Of a stretch of 64,000 bases of DNA, positions 22,048 through 34,146 are shown one piece after another. Made by a program: the position numbers and the translations under genes. The stretch's first letter is position 1, and the number at the start of each line of letters is the position of its first letter. The stretch is taken from the NCBI GenBank assembly GCA_011317545.1, contig WUJK01000004.1, positions 2,232,001-2,296,000 of the forward strand, given 5' to 3'. The notes beneath the pieces are model-generated. The model saw only the letters and a program-made list of their open reading frames with translations. It did no database searches and was not told the DNA's origin. The DNA is from Coniella vitis. Its lineage: Eukaryota > Ascomycota > Sordariomycetes > Diaporthales > Schizoparmaceae.

Positions 22048-25000
22048 ATTGAGAAAAAGAAAGTTTGAGTGAGAGCAACACGCTGCAAGTCTACTGTCTC
22101 AGGCGGACTACAAAGCCAGACTACGCAAGCAGGAATTTGTCCTCTTCATGATCTACAATTTACAGATGGACTTGAAATGAGGGCCGTGGGGGTCTAGGCC
22201 AGTTGGTGGCTATCGAGATGCGTTGACGGTTTACGTATTCCTCTTTGTCTTTTCTTTTTTTCCCCGCCAACCTAACCCTGGTAGGAAGAGTTTCACTGGG
22301 GATGCGAGACTTGATAAAGAGACTCTTGCTGTGGAGTATCTGAGCTATGATTTAACTGATAGACATTGCTCATCTGCCACTGCAAGGGTTCATTGCAATT
22401 CCCATTCCCAAGAAGGATTGTATCGCAGTGAAACTGTCTCACAATCTCAAATGCGAGTTCATGAATTTTGTATTCGCTAAATATCCCATCCCTTTTAGAT
22501 ACAGGTCTAAATCCTCGATTCCTCGCGGTCAATGGCATGTCAAGCTGGACCTTGAAGCCCGGGGGTTGGGCATCAATACGTGCCAACGACTTATAGTATT
22601 CGTCTTTTTTTTTTATATGAGACAACCAAGAAAGGCCAAAGCGCTAACTAAAGGTTGTCTCTGACCAACTTTGGCTGACTGATGTCAACCGATGAGTCTA
22701 GGCCATGCAAAAACACTCTCTTTTGTCTACCTGTTCCTTCTTCTTACCCTCTTATCGATGATTTAGCCGAAGGCTTGGAGCTTCATGTCTTCCATGTACT
22801 ATATAGCAAACCCCAGACATATACTGCGTGACATATATTCCTCTGTTTCTTTTCTCGGTCTTTACGAGGGTGAGAGGGCTCATGTGTCCACAGGCTAGGT
22901 CACTGTTTGGGCTGCTTGTCTAGTATGTACAGGGACGCGCGGTGCGGAGCCTTTTCTCCTGGCCCTGCCAGTGGTCTGCTCGGAAGTCACTGTCACTGCC
23001 AAGGTGGCTTATACATACATATGTATGTGCAGCAGCGCAAGATGAAGGGCAAAAGCAGGGCTTTGGGGGGCGCTGATACGGTCAAGGACAGACAAAGGGT
23101 GAACATGATTTGGTATGCTATATTGAGCTGAAAAGTTGTTTTTGCTTTTATACATATATGTGGCATTCCTTTTCTTTTCTTTTCTTTTTTTTTTTGAAAA
23201 AAAAAAAAACTTGTCTCCATATACTATGTACTATGTGATACTTACATGTTTAGGGTACACGCACAACGCACATGGTATATGGATATGTTTGTGTAATTGC
23301 GGTGTGTCCCCCATTTCCGGATTATTTTATTTGCCTTTTGCTTTTGGCACTTGACGGGCAGACGTGCTATGCATGCCGTGAGTAGCAGAAGTGGTTCAGG
23401 TGTTTGACCACAATCCAGACCTGGATTCTCATCTCAGTTAGTTGTGTATAGTTGTGTATTTACTGATATTTACTTGCGAATGGTCAGCATTGAGAGGGAT
23501 GGACGCTCAGGGCACCCATGGGTTGGACGCAAGACTTCCTTCCATGTTGGCTATATATCAAACGCTCTCGGGAGAGAGGGGGGGGAAGAAATTGGAAGCA
23601 CTCTTTGGGAGAATACACCTGTACTGTGTAGTAGCATTCAAACTTGGAGAATATGTGTACACTCACAGTTGTTTTCTTGTCCTTTTCCTTTTTCTTCTTC
23701 TTGCCCTCGTGATGGGCGCCAGGGAAAACCACATCTACCACAAGGTTAACTGGAGCATAAACCTGAGTATAGGTTCATTTTATTACTATCGAGGCTGCGC
23801 CTGTCTTGCAACATGAAAAAAGAAACAAAGAGAGAAAGAAGAACAGTGGATCGACGCACCTCAAAATTGGACGCCCGCAGGCTTTCTCATGCTACTGTAC
23901 AAGTGTACTATGTAACGGCGGAGAGATTCCGAAAGTGGAAAAGAGCAGAGGAGTCACCTGGCTTGTGCTCCTATGGTCCGCTCGGGATAGCTGCCAGGTC
24001 GGTCTACAGAGCCGGAGCGAGCCTGTACTGCAAGTTTACTGTAAGTGTTGGACGTACATGATACATGGCACAGCAGCAGAGTAAACGCGAGGGATAGATC
24101 GGTGTGAGCCCAGCTGGAAAGCTTGGCGAGTTATGTTGGTTTTGTGGTTTGTGGTGTGTATCCTGGCGGTGAAGCATGAAGGAGTCTCTTTACTATCGCA
24201 TCGTGGATGTGGTTTTAGCAACACTAGGGAGAGAGGAGCCCCCCCCCTTCTCCCACCCTTTCCTCGAGAGCTAGAATGTAGCCACAAGAAAGCCGAGGTA
24301 GTAGTAGTTGTTGTAGCAGTTGAGTCTGTGCTCTAGACGGTATGACTAGTTAGTTAACAGTGACCGATGGATCCAGTTTGACGTGTTTTGACAGTGTAGA
24401 TTACTACAGAAGCTTGCAATCTTGTTAACGGGCTTGCAAGCTCTTCATTTCCTGCGGTTCTTACTTGTCTGGTACACCTGCCTACGCGGTCCTCTCGTCT
24501 AAGCGAACAATCGCAAAGGCATGATCCTCTTGAAGATGATCGGATTGTGCATGGCAACTACGATTCGACATACCAGTGTTTCCCCTTTACCCACCTAGGA
24601 ACAGCGTTTTGGCATGATTTGATAGTAAACTTTACGGTACCAGTGACAGCCACACTTGTGTGTACATAGTAGAAGAAACTAGGGAGGTCACCTGAAGCCA
24701 AGGCACCTCGACCAGCCAAGGAATTTACTGACTAGTGGAGCTCGGTGGTTAACATGGCTTGCTATGTATTCGATCCTTGTCGCGCGTTTTTTTTCTTTTC
24801 CACACTTCGTGATCATTAGCCTCAAGACGGATAAAATGACAATCAACACTTGAAAAGGAAGACAAGCCTGATGGAACGCAAAGCTCTACTTGAGCAGAAG
24901 GAGTATCACCAACTTGCCATGACGTGAGCGAAACAGCCAAGCAAGTTTTTATCCCGTTGCACCCAAGGCTCGGTTCCTACTCAACCACTGTAGCGGCGAT

Positions 25001-26360
25001 CACGACAAATCGTTCATACTGTTGAACAAGACAATTGCCGCATCTATGAGATGAATGGGATCAGCAGACAGCCCGTTCCTTAACATAGTATACGATCTAA
25101 GTAGAAAAGCCTCTTTTTTTTTTTCCCTTTCTTTTTCGCACAAGGACTCTCCATTACCAGCTGAGATTCTGTAGTTTTGCACACTCAAGGGTCACTGAAA
25201 AGCAGTACTAGTAACTATGTTACATGGCTGTGCCCTTGAAAAGCAACGTTGATCGCTTGCTATCTACCGACACTTTCTACCGACAGTGGCATTTTGGGGA
25301 GGCCCGGTGAGGGACTGTGGGTTGGGGCCAAGAGTTGAGGGCCGATCTGGGCTCCGCCGAGGTCTGGGTGCGGTATCTGGGGAAGGGGAGAAGCAAGTCA
25401 ATGCGAGGCAGACCGTTGAGCATTGCTTTTTTTTCTTGTATGTGGTCAAATAAAAAATTAATTCATGGGTATATTGCACACAATGTCTACGACTCTGGGC
25501 CGCAGCGAGAAAATCTACGGTACGCCTGGTAAAGAAAGATGATCAGCTTGGTGTACACGCGCATGGGCGAGACCTCGAGTAGTCTAGCCCATCAGCGACC
25601 TAACCGTTTGAGCTGAGTAAAGTCTGAGACCTTTTGCCAATGCAAATCCCCCCACCAAAAAAAGAAAAGAGGGAAAAAAAAAAAGTGGGAGGTAACATGG
25701 AAAAGGCGGTGCACAGGGATGCAATTTTCCGGATTCTCATCCAAGGGCGCGGGGCAGCAGGAAGTCGATTCTGTAGCGTGCGTCACAGCATGCCGAAGCG
25801 TGTGCGCGTGCGCGTGCCCGAGCCAGCCTACGGGACACAGTATACTCGTAATTGACACAATGCCCAGAAGACATCGATGCAACGAGCAGTCGCTGGGAAA
25901 TTAAAGTTCAGGGCATCCAAAAAGCTACCCAAGCGTCGAATCTGTGCGTGCAAAAGAGAAGGCATTCACTCCCTCGATCGACACATGGAGGCGTCGCTGC
26001 CGGCATCAGATGTGCAAGTACCCTGAGAGGGCGATGCCAGCTAAAATGTATGGCAGACACCCCAGGTCGGTACCTGAGGCACGCAGAAGTAGCAGTATTA
26101 GTAACCTCAGGGACATGCGCAGCACTATGTATACTACGGTACTTACACAGTACGGCATCATTGCAGCGGCAGTATTCTGGGCGGTCACACACGGGCAGGG
26201 GTGCTCCAGGAACCACCAGATGGCCCAGGTGGGCCCTCCCGCAACCTCGTACCGGCAGACAAGGAAAGAGATACATAGTACTCGCGCTACCGCTTCGATC
26301 GCCGGCTCGTCTTTGTCTCTTTGACATCGCTGTCGCCACTGGCGACGATACGATCACAAC

Positions 26361-26414
26361 GAACCACGAACCACGACCCACGATCCACGACCCACGGCCA
26401 ACGGCCCACGGCCC
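26361..26414. repeat. 7-bp minisatellite (consensus ACCCACG)
   Basis: About seven and a half head-to-tail 7-bp units, with variants AACCACG, ACCCACG, ATCCACG, GCCAACG and GCCCACG. The copies drift gradually from left to right. Confidence 0.8.
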
Positions 26415-26908
26415 CAGGCGCCTGACCTGGAGAGAGATTGAGACACCCTGCTGCCCCCAGCCCGGCCTCCTCAGCCGTGCAGCTCGACACTGCTACTACT
26501 TACTTACTGGTACAGCATGCATGGCGCCCCAAAACACCGCTGCGGCCATCTGCGTCAGCGTCTCTCGCGACGACAGTTATCACCATGTCACAGCCTTGCG
26601 CCTTGTGGCAGCTGCGGCCTCGAGAGCATGCGCCGTCGTCGTACTTAAACTCGGCGCACCCCGTCCCACGCCAGCCCAGCCGAGTCCAGATGGCTCCGGC
26701 CCTAGATGACCCCATGTATGCCTTGTCACCATCCTTGCTAGCCGTTATTGTTCGATCCGGTCAAGGTATTGTTGCTGTTCTTGGTACGTTGGATCCCCAG
26801 TCTGCCTGCTATTCCTGCTCTCCACATGCTGATGAGTGATGCCGCACTTTGCCCAGATAGTACTTCTGCATGGTATATGCTTTGATTAGCCCGAGACTCG
26901 CCTGATAC

Positions 26909-26980
26909 TTGCTTGCTTGCTTGCTTGCTGGCTTGCTGGATGGATGGCTGGCTGGCTGGCTGGCTAATTGGCTCACTGGC
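26909..26980. repeat. compound tetranucleotide microsatellite
   Basis: TTGC units pass into TTGCTGGC, then GGAT, then GGCT units, ending in an interrupted tail. All are 4-bp periodic. Confidence 0.8.
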
Positions 26981-28117
26981 TCTGCTCTGCGTCTGCTGTC
27001 GGCCTTGTTTCTTGACGCTCGAGATCTCTGGGGCGCGGCTGGGCGACAAGGCTGTCTTGCTTTGGAGTCGCTTGCTGCATGGGGGCTGCTACCACGATAC
27101 TTCTATACGCCAGATCACCGGCCGCCACAGGTGCTCCCTCGAGCCTTGTCCACCAGTCTCACCGGTACGTTCCCGGCCAAGGACCCTTCCATATTGCCCC
27201 TGTTCAGGGTCCATCCCACATGCCGTCTGTCGGCATCATCCAGAAGTTGGACCCCTCTTCTCGCGCTTGCTGGCGACCCGTGCCCACAGTTGGGGCCCAA
27301 GTGTCTGAGGGGCATTGCATACCTGTTATCCCACACGTGAAAATCCGCCTGGAGCCTTGATACCCTGTGTTATGTGCGCTGGTTCACTTGTGTCATAGCG
27401 TAGCAGACGCCATAAGTTGCAAATGCCATCTGTGCCGCGAGAGCAAAATGTCCTCACTTGTCCCAAGAGGAGGAAATCGCTTCTTTTCTTGTCGCTCTTT
27501 ACTCGACAATGATCTGGTTTCCTCCTTGGACCGTGTCCCGTTCTGCCCTTTGCCTCGCAATGGTTACTGCTGCCCTTGGTGCGCCGGCTGATATGGAGCC
27601 TATCTTGTGCCCCTCTTGAGCTCAGGTACATGTTTGCCGAAAATCTTCGCACTCCTTGCTAACCAAGGGTTCAAGCATTAAGAGAGAGAGAGAAAAAAAA
27701 AAAAAAATATTAGCGTCAGTTGTCACATTTGGTTTGGTCTGTGCAAGAACATTCCGAGTCTATGACATACTCTATCAAGGCTGTACTGTGCCCTCTCTTT
27801 TCACGCTCTTGATCCGCACATTCAGACGTCTAAGCCCCCTCCCCCACCCCACACACGCACGCTGGCTGCCCTGTTGTGTATTCCATTCCCTTCAGTTCTA
27901 CGTCTGTCCTCTTTCGTTCGCGCCATCTCCTTCTGGAAACAGAGCCAGTATCACTACTCCCTTTCTTGGATACTGAATTTTGCCGTTAGCATTCTCAACA
28001 CAGGCTGAAGCCATACTAACACAGAGGTTTCAAGGATCCCTCATTTCTGTTTGACATTGATTTCGAGTCAACAAGGAGAAATCTAGAACTGGAAAAAGAG
28101 ACTCTCCACCGGATATA

Positions 28118-30261
28118 ATGGCCAAATCCAACATCCTGGTATATTTATTGCGGCACGACCTTCGCTTGTCAGACAATCCCATCTTTCACCATCTAGCCTC
28201 GCAGACTAGTCACGGATTTACCCACCTCCTTCCTGTCTATGTATTTCCTGCTCGACAGATTGAGGTCTCGGGCTTCATCAAAGACGGGAGCCCTTCTCCA
28301 TATCCAGAGGCAAAGAGTGCCATCAGCAAAGTATGGAGGATCGGCCCTCATCGGGCCAGGTTTCTTGCTCAGTCGGTTTGGGATTTGAAGCAAAGTCTCG
28401 AGAAAGTGGACAGTGGTCTGCTACTCCGCGTCGGGACATTCGATGATGTGGTCACCAGCTTGGTGGCTGGCTTCACCCAAAAGGACCTTGCGGTAGGGGC
28501 AATATGGATGACGTCTGAAGAGGGGGTGGAAGAGCGAGCCGACCAGAAAGCTGTTTCGGCTGCTTGCAAGAAACATGACATCGAGTTCAAGCTATGGAAC
28601 GACGAGAAATACTATGTGGATGAGTGAGTTGATATTTCTTTTTCAAAAATTATAACGAACCGATAAAACGCTAACTGATTCTACGTAGCCGTGATGTCTC
28701 CACGCCAATTAGCGAGATTCCTGACATCTTCACCACCTATAGAAAGTCAGTTGAACCTTTGCGAGCGCGTCCACGCGCCGTCCTTCCGCAACCGCAACAG
28801 GGGAAGCTCCCTCCTTTTCCAAGTAGCGACCAGATGGCACCGCAGCATGCACCCTTTGAAATACCAACAGACTACGATGCGATCGAGAACGCTCTGCTTG
28901 CGCCGTTACGTGACTTTATGAGCAATATGCCAGCCTTTCCAGATGGCGCCGAGTCAGCGCATCCTTTCTCTGGTGGTGAAACTTCAGCACAAGACAGGCT
29001 GAGCTACCTGATAAACGAAGGGCTGCTATTCAAGTACAAGGAAACACGAAATGGTCTCCTTGGCCATGCTTTCAGCACCAAACTCTCAGCCTTCCTGGCC
29101 CAGGGCTGCATCTCTGCTAGGCAGGTCCACCAGGCACTGGTCCAATATGAAGATGGTACAAATACACGCTACGAACACGCAAAAGGGTATGGCGATGGTG
29201 AGAATGATGGTACAAGTGCTGTTCGTTTTGAACTGCTGTGGAGAGATTACATGCGGTTGTGCACCAAAAAATTCGGGCATAGGCTTTTCAGCGTGCATGG
29301 CTTCCGCGACCATAAGGAACAGGAAGCAGACGAAGACGACACCAAGAAGCCGAAGTGGAAAACGTCTTCCAAGGATGACGCATCGCCGGATCAAAGTCCT
29401 CCACCTGGACAAATTGCAGACGTCCTCGACCGATTCAACAAAGGCACTACTGGTATGGGGCTGATCGACGCCTCACAGCGGGAACTGCTGCACACTGGAT
29501 ACACATCTAATCGAGCTCGGCAAAACGTGGCCAGCTTCCTGGCCAAACACTTGGGAATCGATTGGCGCTTCGGGGCTGAGTGGTACGAGATGCTCCTGAC
29601 GGACTACGATGTGTCTTCAAACTGGGCAAACTGGCAGTATGTTGCAGGAGTTGGCAACGATCCTCGCGGCGAAGCTCGGATATTCAACCCTGTAAAACAG
29701 GCATTTGATTACGACAAGGACGGTGCCTACGTCAAGACTTGGGTTCCGGAACTTAGGCCACTTGAGAAACTCGAAAACGTCTTCCAAGTCTCTACAACAT
29801 CTCCAGAGGATCTCAAGAAGGTTGGTCTTGAGGAGAACATCATGGCCACCGACCCAGTGAAGAGGATTGAGTTCTTGGTGGACGGCAAACCAAAGACAAA
29901 CAAGAGGCCGTTTCACCGTGCTCGAGGCACACGAGGACCTTCAGGTGCTGGGAACGATGCTGGCCGTCATCACAATGCAACAAATTCCGGAGCCGGCTCC
30001 GCTGCCGGACCCACGGATGGAAGCGGCCACAGAGGCTCATATCGTGGGCGCGGTGCGTACAACAACACTGCATCACGGCGAGGATTCGCCAATGTGAGAG
30101 GGCGAGGCGGTTACCAACCTGGTTACGCACGAGGATATTACAACGGCCCTCCAATGCAAATGGTGGACCCTGGGCACGCTGCGTACCACATGGCTGCCGG
30201 ACGTGGTGCCTATATGAACAATTATGCTTATCCATACCCTGCTGGGCCACCACCGTCATAG
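28118..30261 (+). CDS. cryptochrome-DASH (photolyase/cryptochrome family) with RGG-rich tail
   Basis: Two exons, 28118-28623 and 28689-30261, give 692 aa. The 65-bp intron (GTGAGT...CTACGTAG) joins YYVD-DRDVSTPISEIPDIF in frame. Residues 1 to about 170 form the alpha/beta antenna-binding domain (VYLLRHDLRLSDNP). The helical FAD domain follows, with LLWRDYMRLCTKKFG, GMGLIDASQREL, HTGYTSNRARQNVASFLAKHL and the NWANWQYVAGVGNDPR flavin pocket. FNPVKQAFDYDKDGAYVKTW (about 501-520) is a DASH/photolyase hallmark. After about residue 575 comes a Gly/Arg/Tyr-rich disordered tail with several RGR/RGG units, as in other fungal DASH proteins, suited to RNA or single-stranded DNA binding. Known members are blue-light-responsive and bind or repair single-stranded DNA; nuclear or mitochondrial location is possible. 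Confidence 0.95.
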
Positions 30262-31176
30262 GAATGCTGCGAGAAAGTCTACAGTCTCTTGTACGTCCTG
30301 AGCCCCAGGAAAGGTGTTTCTTGAGGATGAACGCACTGCAATTATCACGAATTGGCAACAATGGTGTTGTTTGGCAGTCCTGGACTGGTCCTTTCCTGTC
30401 TTCGCCTTGTCGTTGGTTGTCCACTATTTTTTCCTGTCTCGGGTCACTCAATATCCCAAACATCGTGATGATACACGATCTTGGATAGAAAAGAGGGAAC
30501 TCATGGGGCCCAGGAATTGATCCGCAGCTTTGCCCTTCACTCGCTTGGAGGAGAAACGCACAATGGGGGAGCAAGAGTTCAAAAAGCTATAACTTCCGTT
30601 GAAGGTTTCGTTTTCTCAAATCAGCAAGACTTTTAAGCTGGCGCGACGGTTAGATGAACCGGACTTTTCAGCGTGGGGATTTGTGCGATGTGCTAGCGAG
30701 AGGCGTTCTGAACGAGTTGATTGTCAGGTTCGATTGATATGTTTACTTGGTTTTGTGACTGACAATGGATGTCGATGCCCTTTATTATGTGTGATCAACC
30801 AGTCCTTTTTCATTCCGTTGAGAAGAAGTCTGGGACGTTACTGAAATCAGATGCAAAACTAGCCGCACCGGTACGAAAAGACTGTGCGAGGTGCGTAAAA
30901 TCCTCTGGAAAGGGTATTTATATATCCAGCCGACCTACAACGCCCAGTCGGACGGGCCCGTGACTGGTTGGCCTGTATGGTTTCCTTCTCCTTACTCTTT
31001 TTGCGTCATTCTTGCGCCCTTGTCACCTGACCCTCTTTCGACCAAATCCGAAAACAGCTCTTCTGACATGTAGTTTGTTTCTTTTTTTCTTTCTTTTTTT
31101 TCTCCCACTTTACTTTCTTTCTTTACTTACAAACTGCAAGGTAGAGAAAGAGGCAACAGCAGCCCAACCCCCTTTT
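30262..31176. other. convergent 3' spacer
   Basis: It lies between the cryptochrome and thioesterase stops. It has pyrimidine-rich runs near 31080-31130 and no gene or RNA that I can support. Confidence 0.6.
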
Positions 31177-32505
31177 TCAAAACTTCTCGGCAATCTCCTT
31201 CAACTGCTGCGTCCTGGGAATGACAAACAACGCCCGCCCCGCAACCAACTCTTGGCCACCCAGCGTCTCGAGCGCCACATCGACCCAGATCTTGCGCTCG
31301 CGCTTGCCGCGGTCCGCCGCGGGCAGCTGTGCCTCGGGCACGGGCGCGGCGCGGACGAGGTAAAAGTTGCCCATGAGGGTGGGTTTCTTGTAGCGCAGCG
31401 CGAGGCTGGCGGTCAGGATGCCCGTGCGGGCGTTGCGCAGCGACGGGTCCGCGAGGGCGCCGCGGGCGGCGTGCTCGTCGAGGATGGTCGCGAGGAGGCC
31501 GCCGTGGACGACGCCGGGCCAGCCGGACGTGGCGGTGCCAAAGTAGATGACGTTGAGGACGGGCTCGGTCGGGGTGGATGCGGAAGAAGGCGGGATGGCG
31601 GGGGGCGAGACGGCCTCTGCGGTGGGAGTGCGCGGGTCTGCGACGGACGGCAGCGCGGTGGAGGACGAGGAAGAGGGGGAGAATGGTGGCGATGGCGAGG
31701 GCGAGGGGAGGGTCGAGCGGTGCTGGAAAATGTGTTGGTAGGCGCCGATGCTCGAGGCGGAACCGAGGGGTCCGTTGGTGATGCGTCGCGTTATGCCCGC
31801 TGGAGGGATTGGCGTGTAAGCTGCATGGTGGGACCCTATTTTATATATTGTGCTCGCAGCAAACGTCAGTTTTGGTTCTTTTTTTATCAAGTTGCTGGCT
31901 TTTCTTTTCTCTTTTTTCTTTTCTCTTTTGTGTGTTTTCATGTACGAAAACTATGATGTGAAAAAACAAAATTCAAACCCCTTTCTACAGAGCCATAACG
32001 CACATTCAGGGTCGGCCATCAGCTTCTGCACAAGAGGGAGCTTCAAGGCGCGGGCGTGGATGTCTGCCTTGAGCGCTTCATCAGCAGCGCTGCCAGGAAG
32101 GAGAGGCGGTGGTGGGTGGATTGCGGCGCGCGCCGCACTGCCAATCACCACACCGAAGAGTATAAAGGCCAAGGCTGAGACCCAGCGGCGGCGGCGGCGG
32201 CGGCGACTGTCAGGAGGAGGACGAGATGGGGATGAAACATGTTGTTGTGTTGCTGGTGGAGGAGGAGGTGGAGGAGGAGGAGATTGAGCATGAGGCGGCT
32301 GATTTGTGGGTGGATGCTCCTCAGATCGGTGGGATGTGGTAGAGAAGGCTCGGGCGCGCTGGAGGATGGTTGCGGCTCGTAATGGTCTTGTCGAGGGGTC
32401 GAAGAGGCGAAGTCGAGGGTGATGGTGGTGGTGCACCGATAGAGACGGCGTCGGCCTGCGCGCCAAGCTCACAAAGAGCTGGCGCTGGACGGTGCACACG
32501 GCCAT
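31177..32505 (-). CDS. hotdog-fold thioesterase family protein with presequence and membrane anchor
   Basis: Exons 32505-32004 and 31835-31177 give 386 aa. The 168-bp intron (GTGCGT...AAAATAG) restores the family's DPEW motif across the junction. The N-terminus is Arg-rich and free of acids for about 55 residues (a mitochondrial-type presequence, with AFSTTSHRS near a likely cleavage site). Next come His5 (25-29), a Pro9 run (76-84), seven Arg (101-107) and one hydrophobic helix (108-129). The hotdog domain follows: NGPLGSASSIGAYQ, then GWPGVVHGGLLATILDEH (about 273-290), the acyl-CoA thioesterase signature with HGG and the catalytic-helix Asp. The architecture suggests an inner-membrane-anchored acyl-CoA thioesterase; the substrate is unknown. 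An insert rich in Ser and Pro breaks the front of the domain. Confidence 0.88.
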
Positions 32506-33474
32506 GATTGTCCAAGGCTGGCCGTTCCAAAAGTCCCGAAGCAGTGTGGTGGACTGCGGGCAGAGATGGCGGATGCGCGTCGCAAAGATACGGACGGTAT
32601 GGGAACGGGCGCCGCCCAGAGACTCTCGGTTGCTTCGCGGCTCCGGTTCCAGCTCCCACGCTCCACCAAAAGGCCGTGCCGAGGTTGAAGATTGCCCCGG
32701 AAATTACGTCAGCACTCCTCTGCTCTACATAGTACATAGTATGGGTGCCGACGAGAAATGCTGACTAATCGTTGCGGATGTACTATCACGCTGAGCGTGA
32801 CCGAGATTCTTCGCCGAGCTAGAACAAAGACTCGAGGCGGCTCCCTCGTTGAACCGCGTACTGTCCACTGCTACTAGTACACACATACCTGGAGGCATCA
32901 GGTCGGCATTCTTCCGTTAGCATCCACGGGCTGTCAGGGCAAATGCATCCGGGTAGTAGTAACTCGGTGGATAGAAGATTACAATAACAACAGGGAAAGA
33001 CAGAAACAGGATCAGACTCAGCCCATGGGTCTTACAGCGTGGATCTCGTCTTCCCCGCCTTCTTGCCCTGCTACTACATAGTACACTCCATATGCTTAGG
33101 CAGAGTACTGTGTACAGTACTAGGTAGGCAGTCGGTGAAATGTCTCAGACTCTCTTTCTCTCTCAACCCGTAGCTTGAAAGGGAGTGCCAGAATTCCAGC
33201 AGAGCTGGTACGTACGTCTTGTGCATCCAGAAGAAGAGAAACAAGGCAGCCAGGCTGGGAAGATTGTCTGACCCGACCATTGTGTCCACCGTGATGATTC
33301 TCGCATCCCCCATCGCACGCCCTGTGCTGATCACCCAATCGACTCGCCTCGTAGACTTATATGGCCCCCCCGTTCAATTCCAGACAGAAAGAAGAAAAAA
33401 AAGAAATAAGAATTCCCCCACATGCCTCCGCAGAATCAGGCGAAAAAACAGGGTGCTTACTACTCACACACACA

Positions 33475-33536
33475 CAGTCAGTCAGTCAGTCAGTCAGTCA
33501 GTCAGTCAGTCAGTCAGTCAGTCAGTCAGTCAGTCA
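33475..33536. repeat. (CAGT)15 microsatellite
   Basis: An uninterrupted 62-bp array of the tetranucleotide CAGT, preceded by a short CA repeat. It is perfect, so probably young or length-variable. Confidence 0.95.
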
Positions 33537-34126
33537 CTGAGGACTTCTGGATCCACCAGGTTATTATTTCTACCACCAAGAAGGGTTTCACCACAGTACT
33601 CGGCGGAGCCACAGCATTTGCGAAGAATCTTTGACCGAGTTGGTGGGAGAACAGATGCAGAAGTTACCCTGTTGAACGGATCCCGCATGCGTCGAGCCGA
33701 CAAGGTCTTGTATAATTAATGCACACATATACATAGAAAGAAAAAACTTGGAATGATGAGAATTCTAAGCAGAGAAGGAGATTTATTTTCTTCTTGTTAA
33801 ACATTTGTACGAGCCAAAGTCTGAATATTCCCCCCCCCCTTAAACCGGGCAGAATTATCGGATGCATCCGAGGCAGATGTTTTTGTTGTGTGTCCAACTA
33901 CTTTTCCATTGTAGGAGTGAAATACACACACTCACTCATCATTGTCGTTCAAAACCTGCTATTACGTATTATACATTAGTACCGTGCGAAATGCCCCAAT
34001 AGTCCATCCAATATACTACTTCATACCAGGGGGCGCAGAAGCAAGCCGATAGTCTGAACTCCGTTTTTCGACGCGCAAAAAAAGCAATTATTCCCATGAA
34101 AATGATGGCTGATGAGTTGTCTCAAG

Positions 34127-34146
34127 CACACACACACACACACACA
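34127..34146. repeat. (CA)n microsatellite
   Basis: Ten perfect CA units. No gene is adjacent. Confidence 0.9.

Larger units (their letters stand above)
22048..28117. other. 6-kb gene-free, simple-repeat-rich spacer
   Basis: No gene can be supported. Contents: TACATAGTA-family motifs at 23222, 23906, 24663 and 26272; a 7-bp minisatellite at 26361-26414; a TTGC/GGAT/GGCT tetranucleotide array at 26909-26980; a C9 run at 24239; and several poly-T/A runs. An open frame of 285 codons at 25852-26709 reads through the minisatellite and the 9-mer and looks accidental. A short reading starting at ATG 26689, followed by a GTACGT donor, could be an unrecognised first exon, but I found no continuation. 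The right end should include the cryptochrome promoter. Confidence 0.5.

Noticed and set aside
25852..26709. Plus-strand open frame of 285 codons
   Set aside because: It reads through a 7-bp minisatellite and a TACATAGTA motif, has no domain or splice support, and overlaps equally long frames on both strands.
31012..31956. Plus-strand open frame of 314 codons
   Set aside because: It is the antisense shadow of the thioesterase exon 2; the Gly/Arg-rich reading is an artefact.
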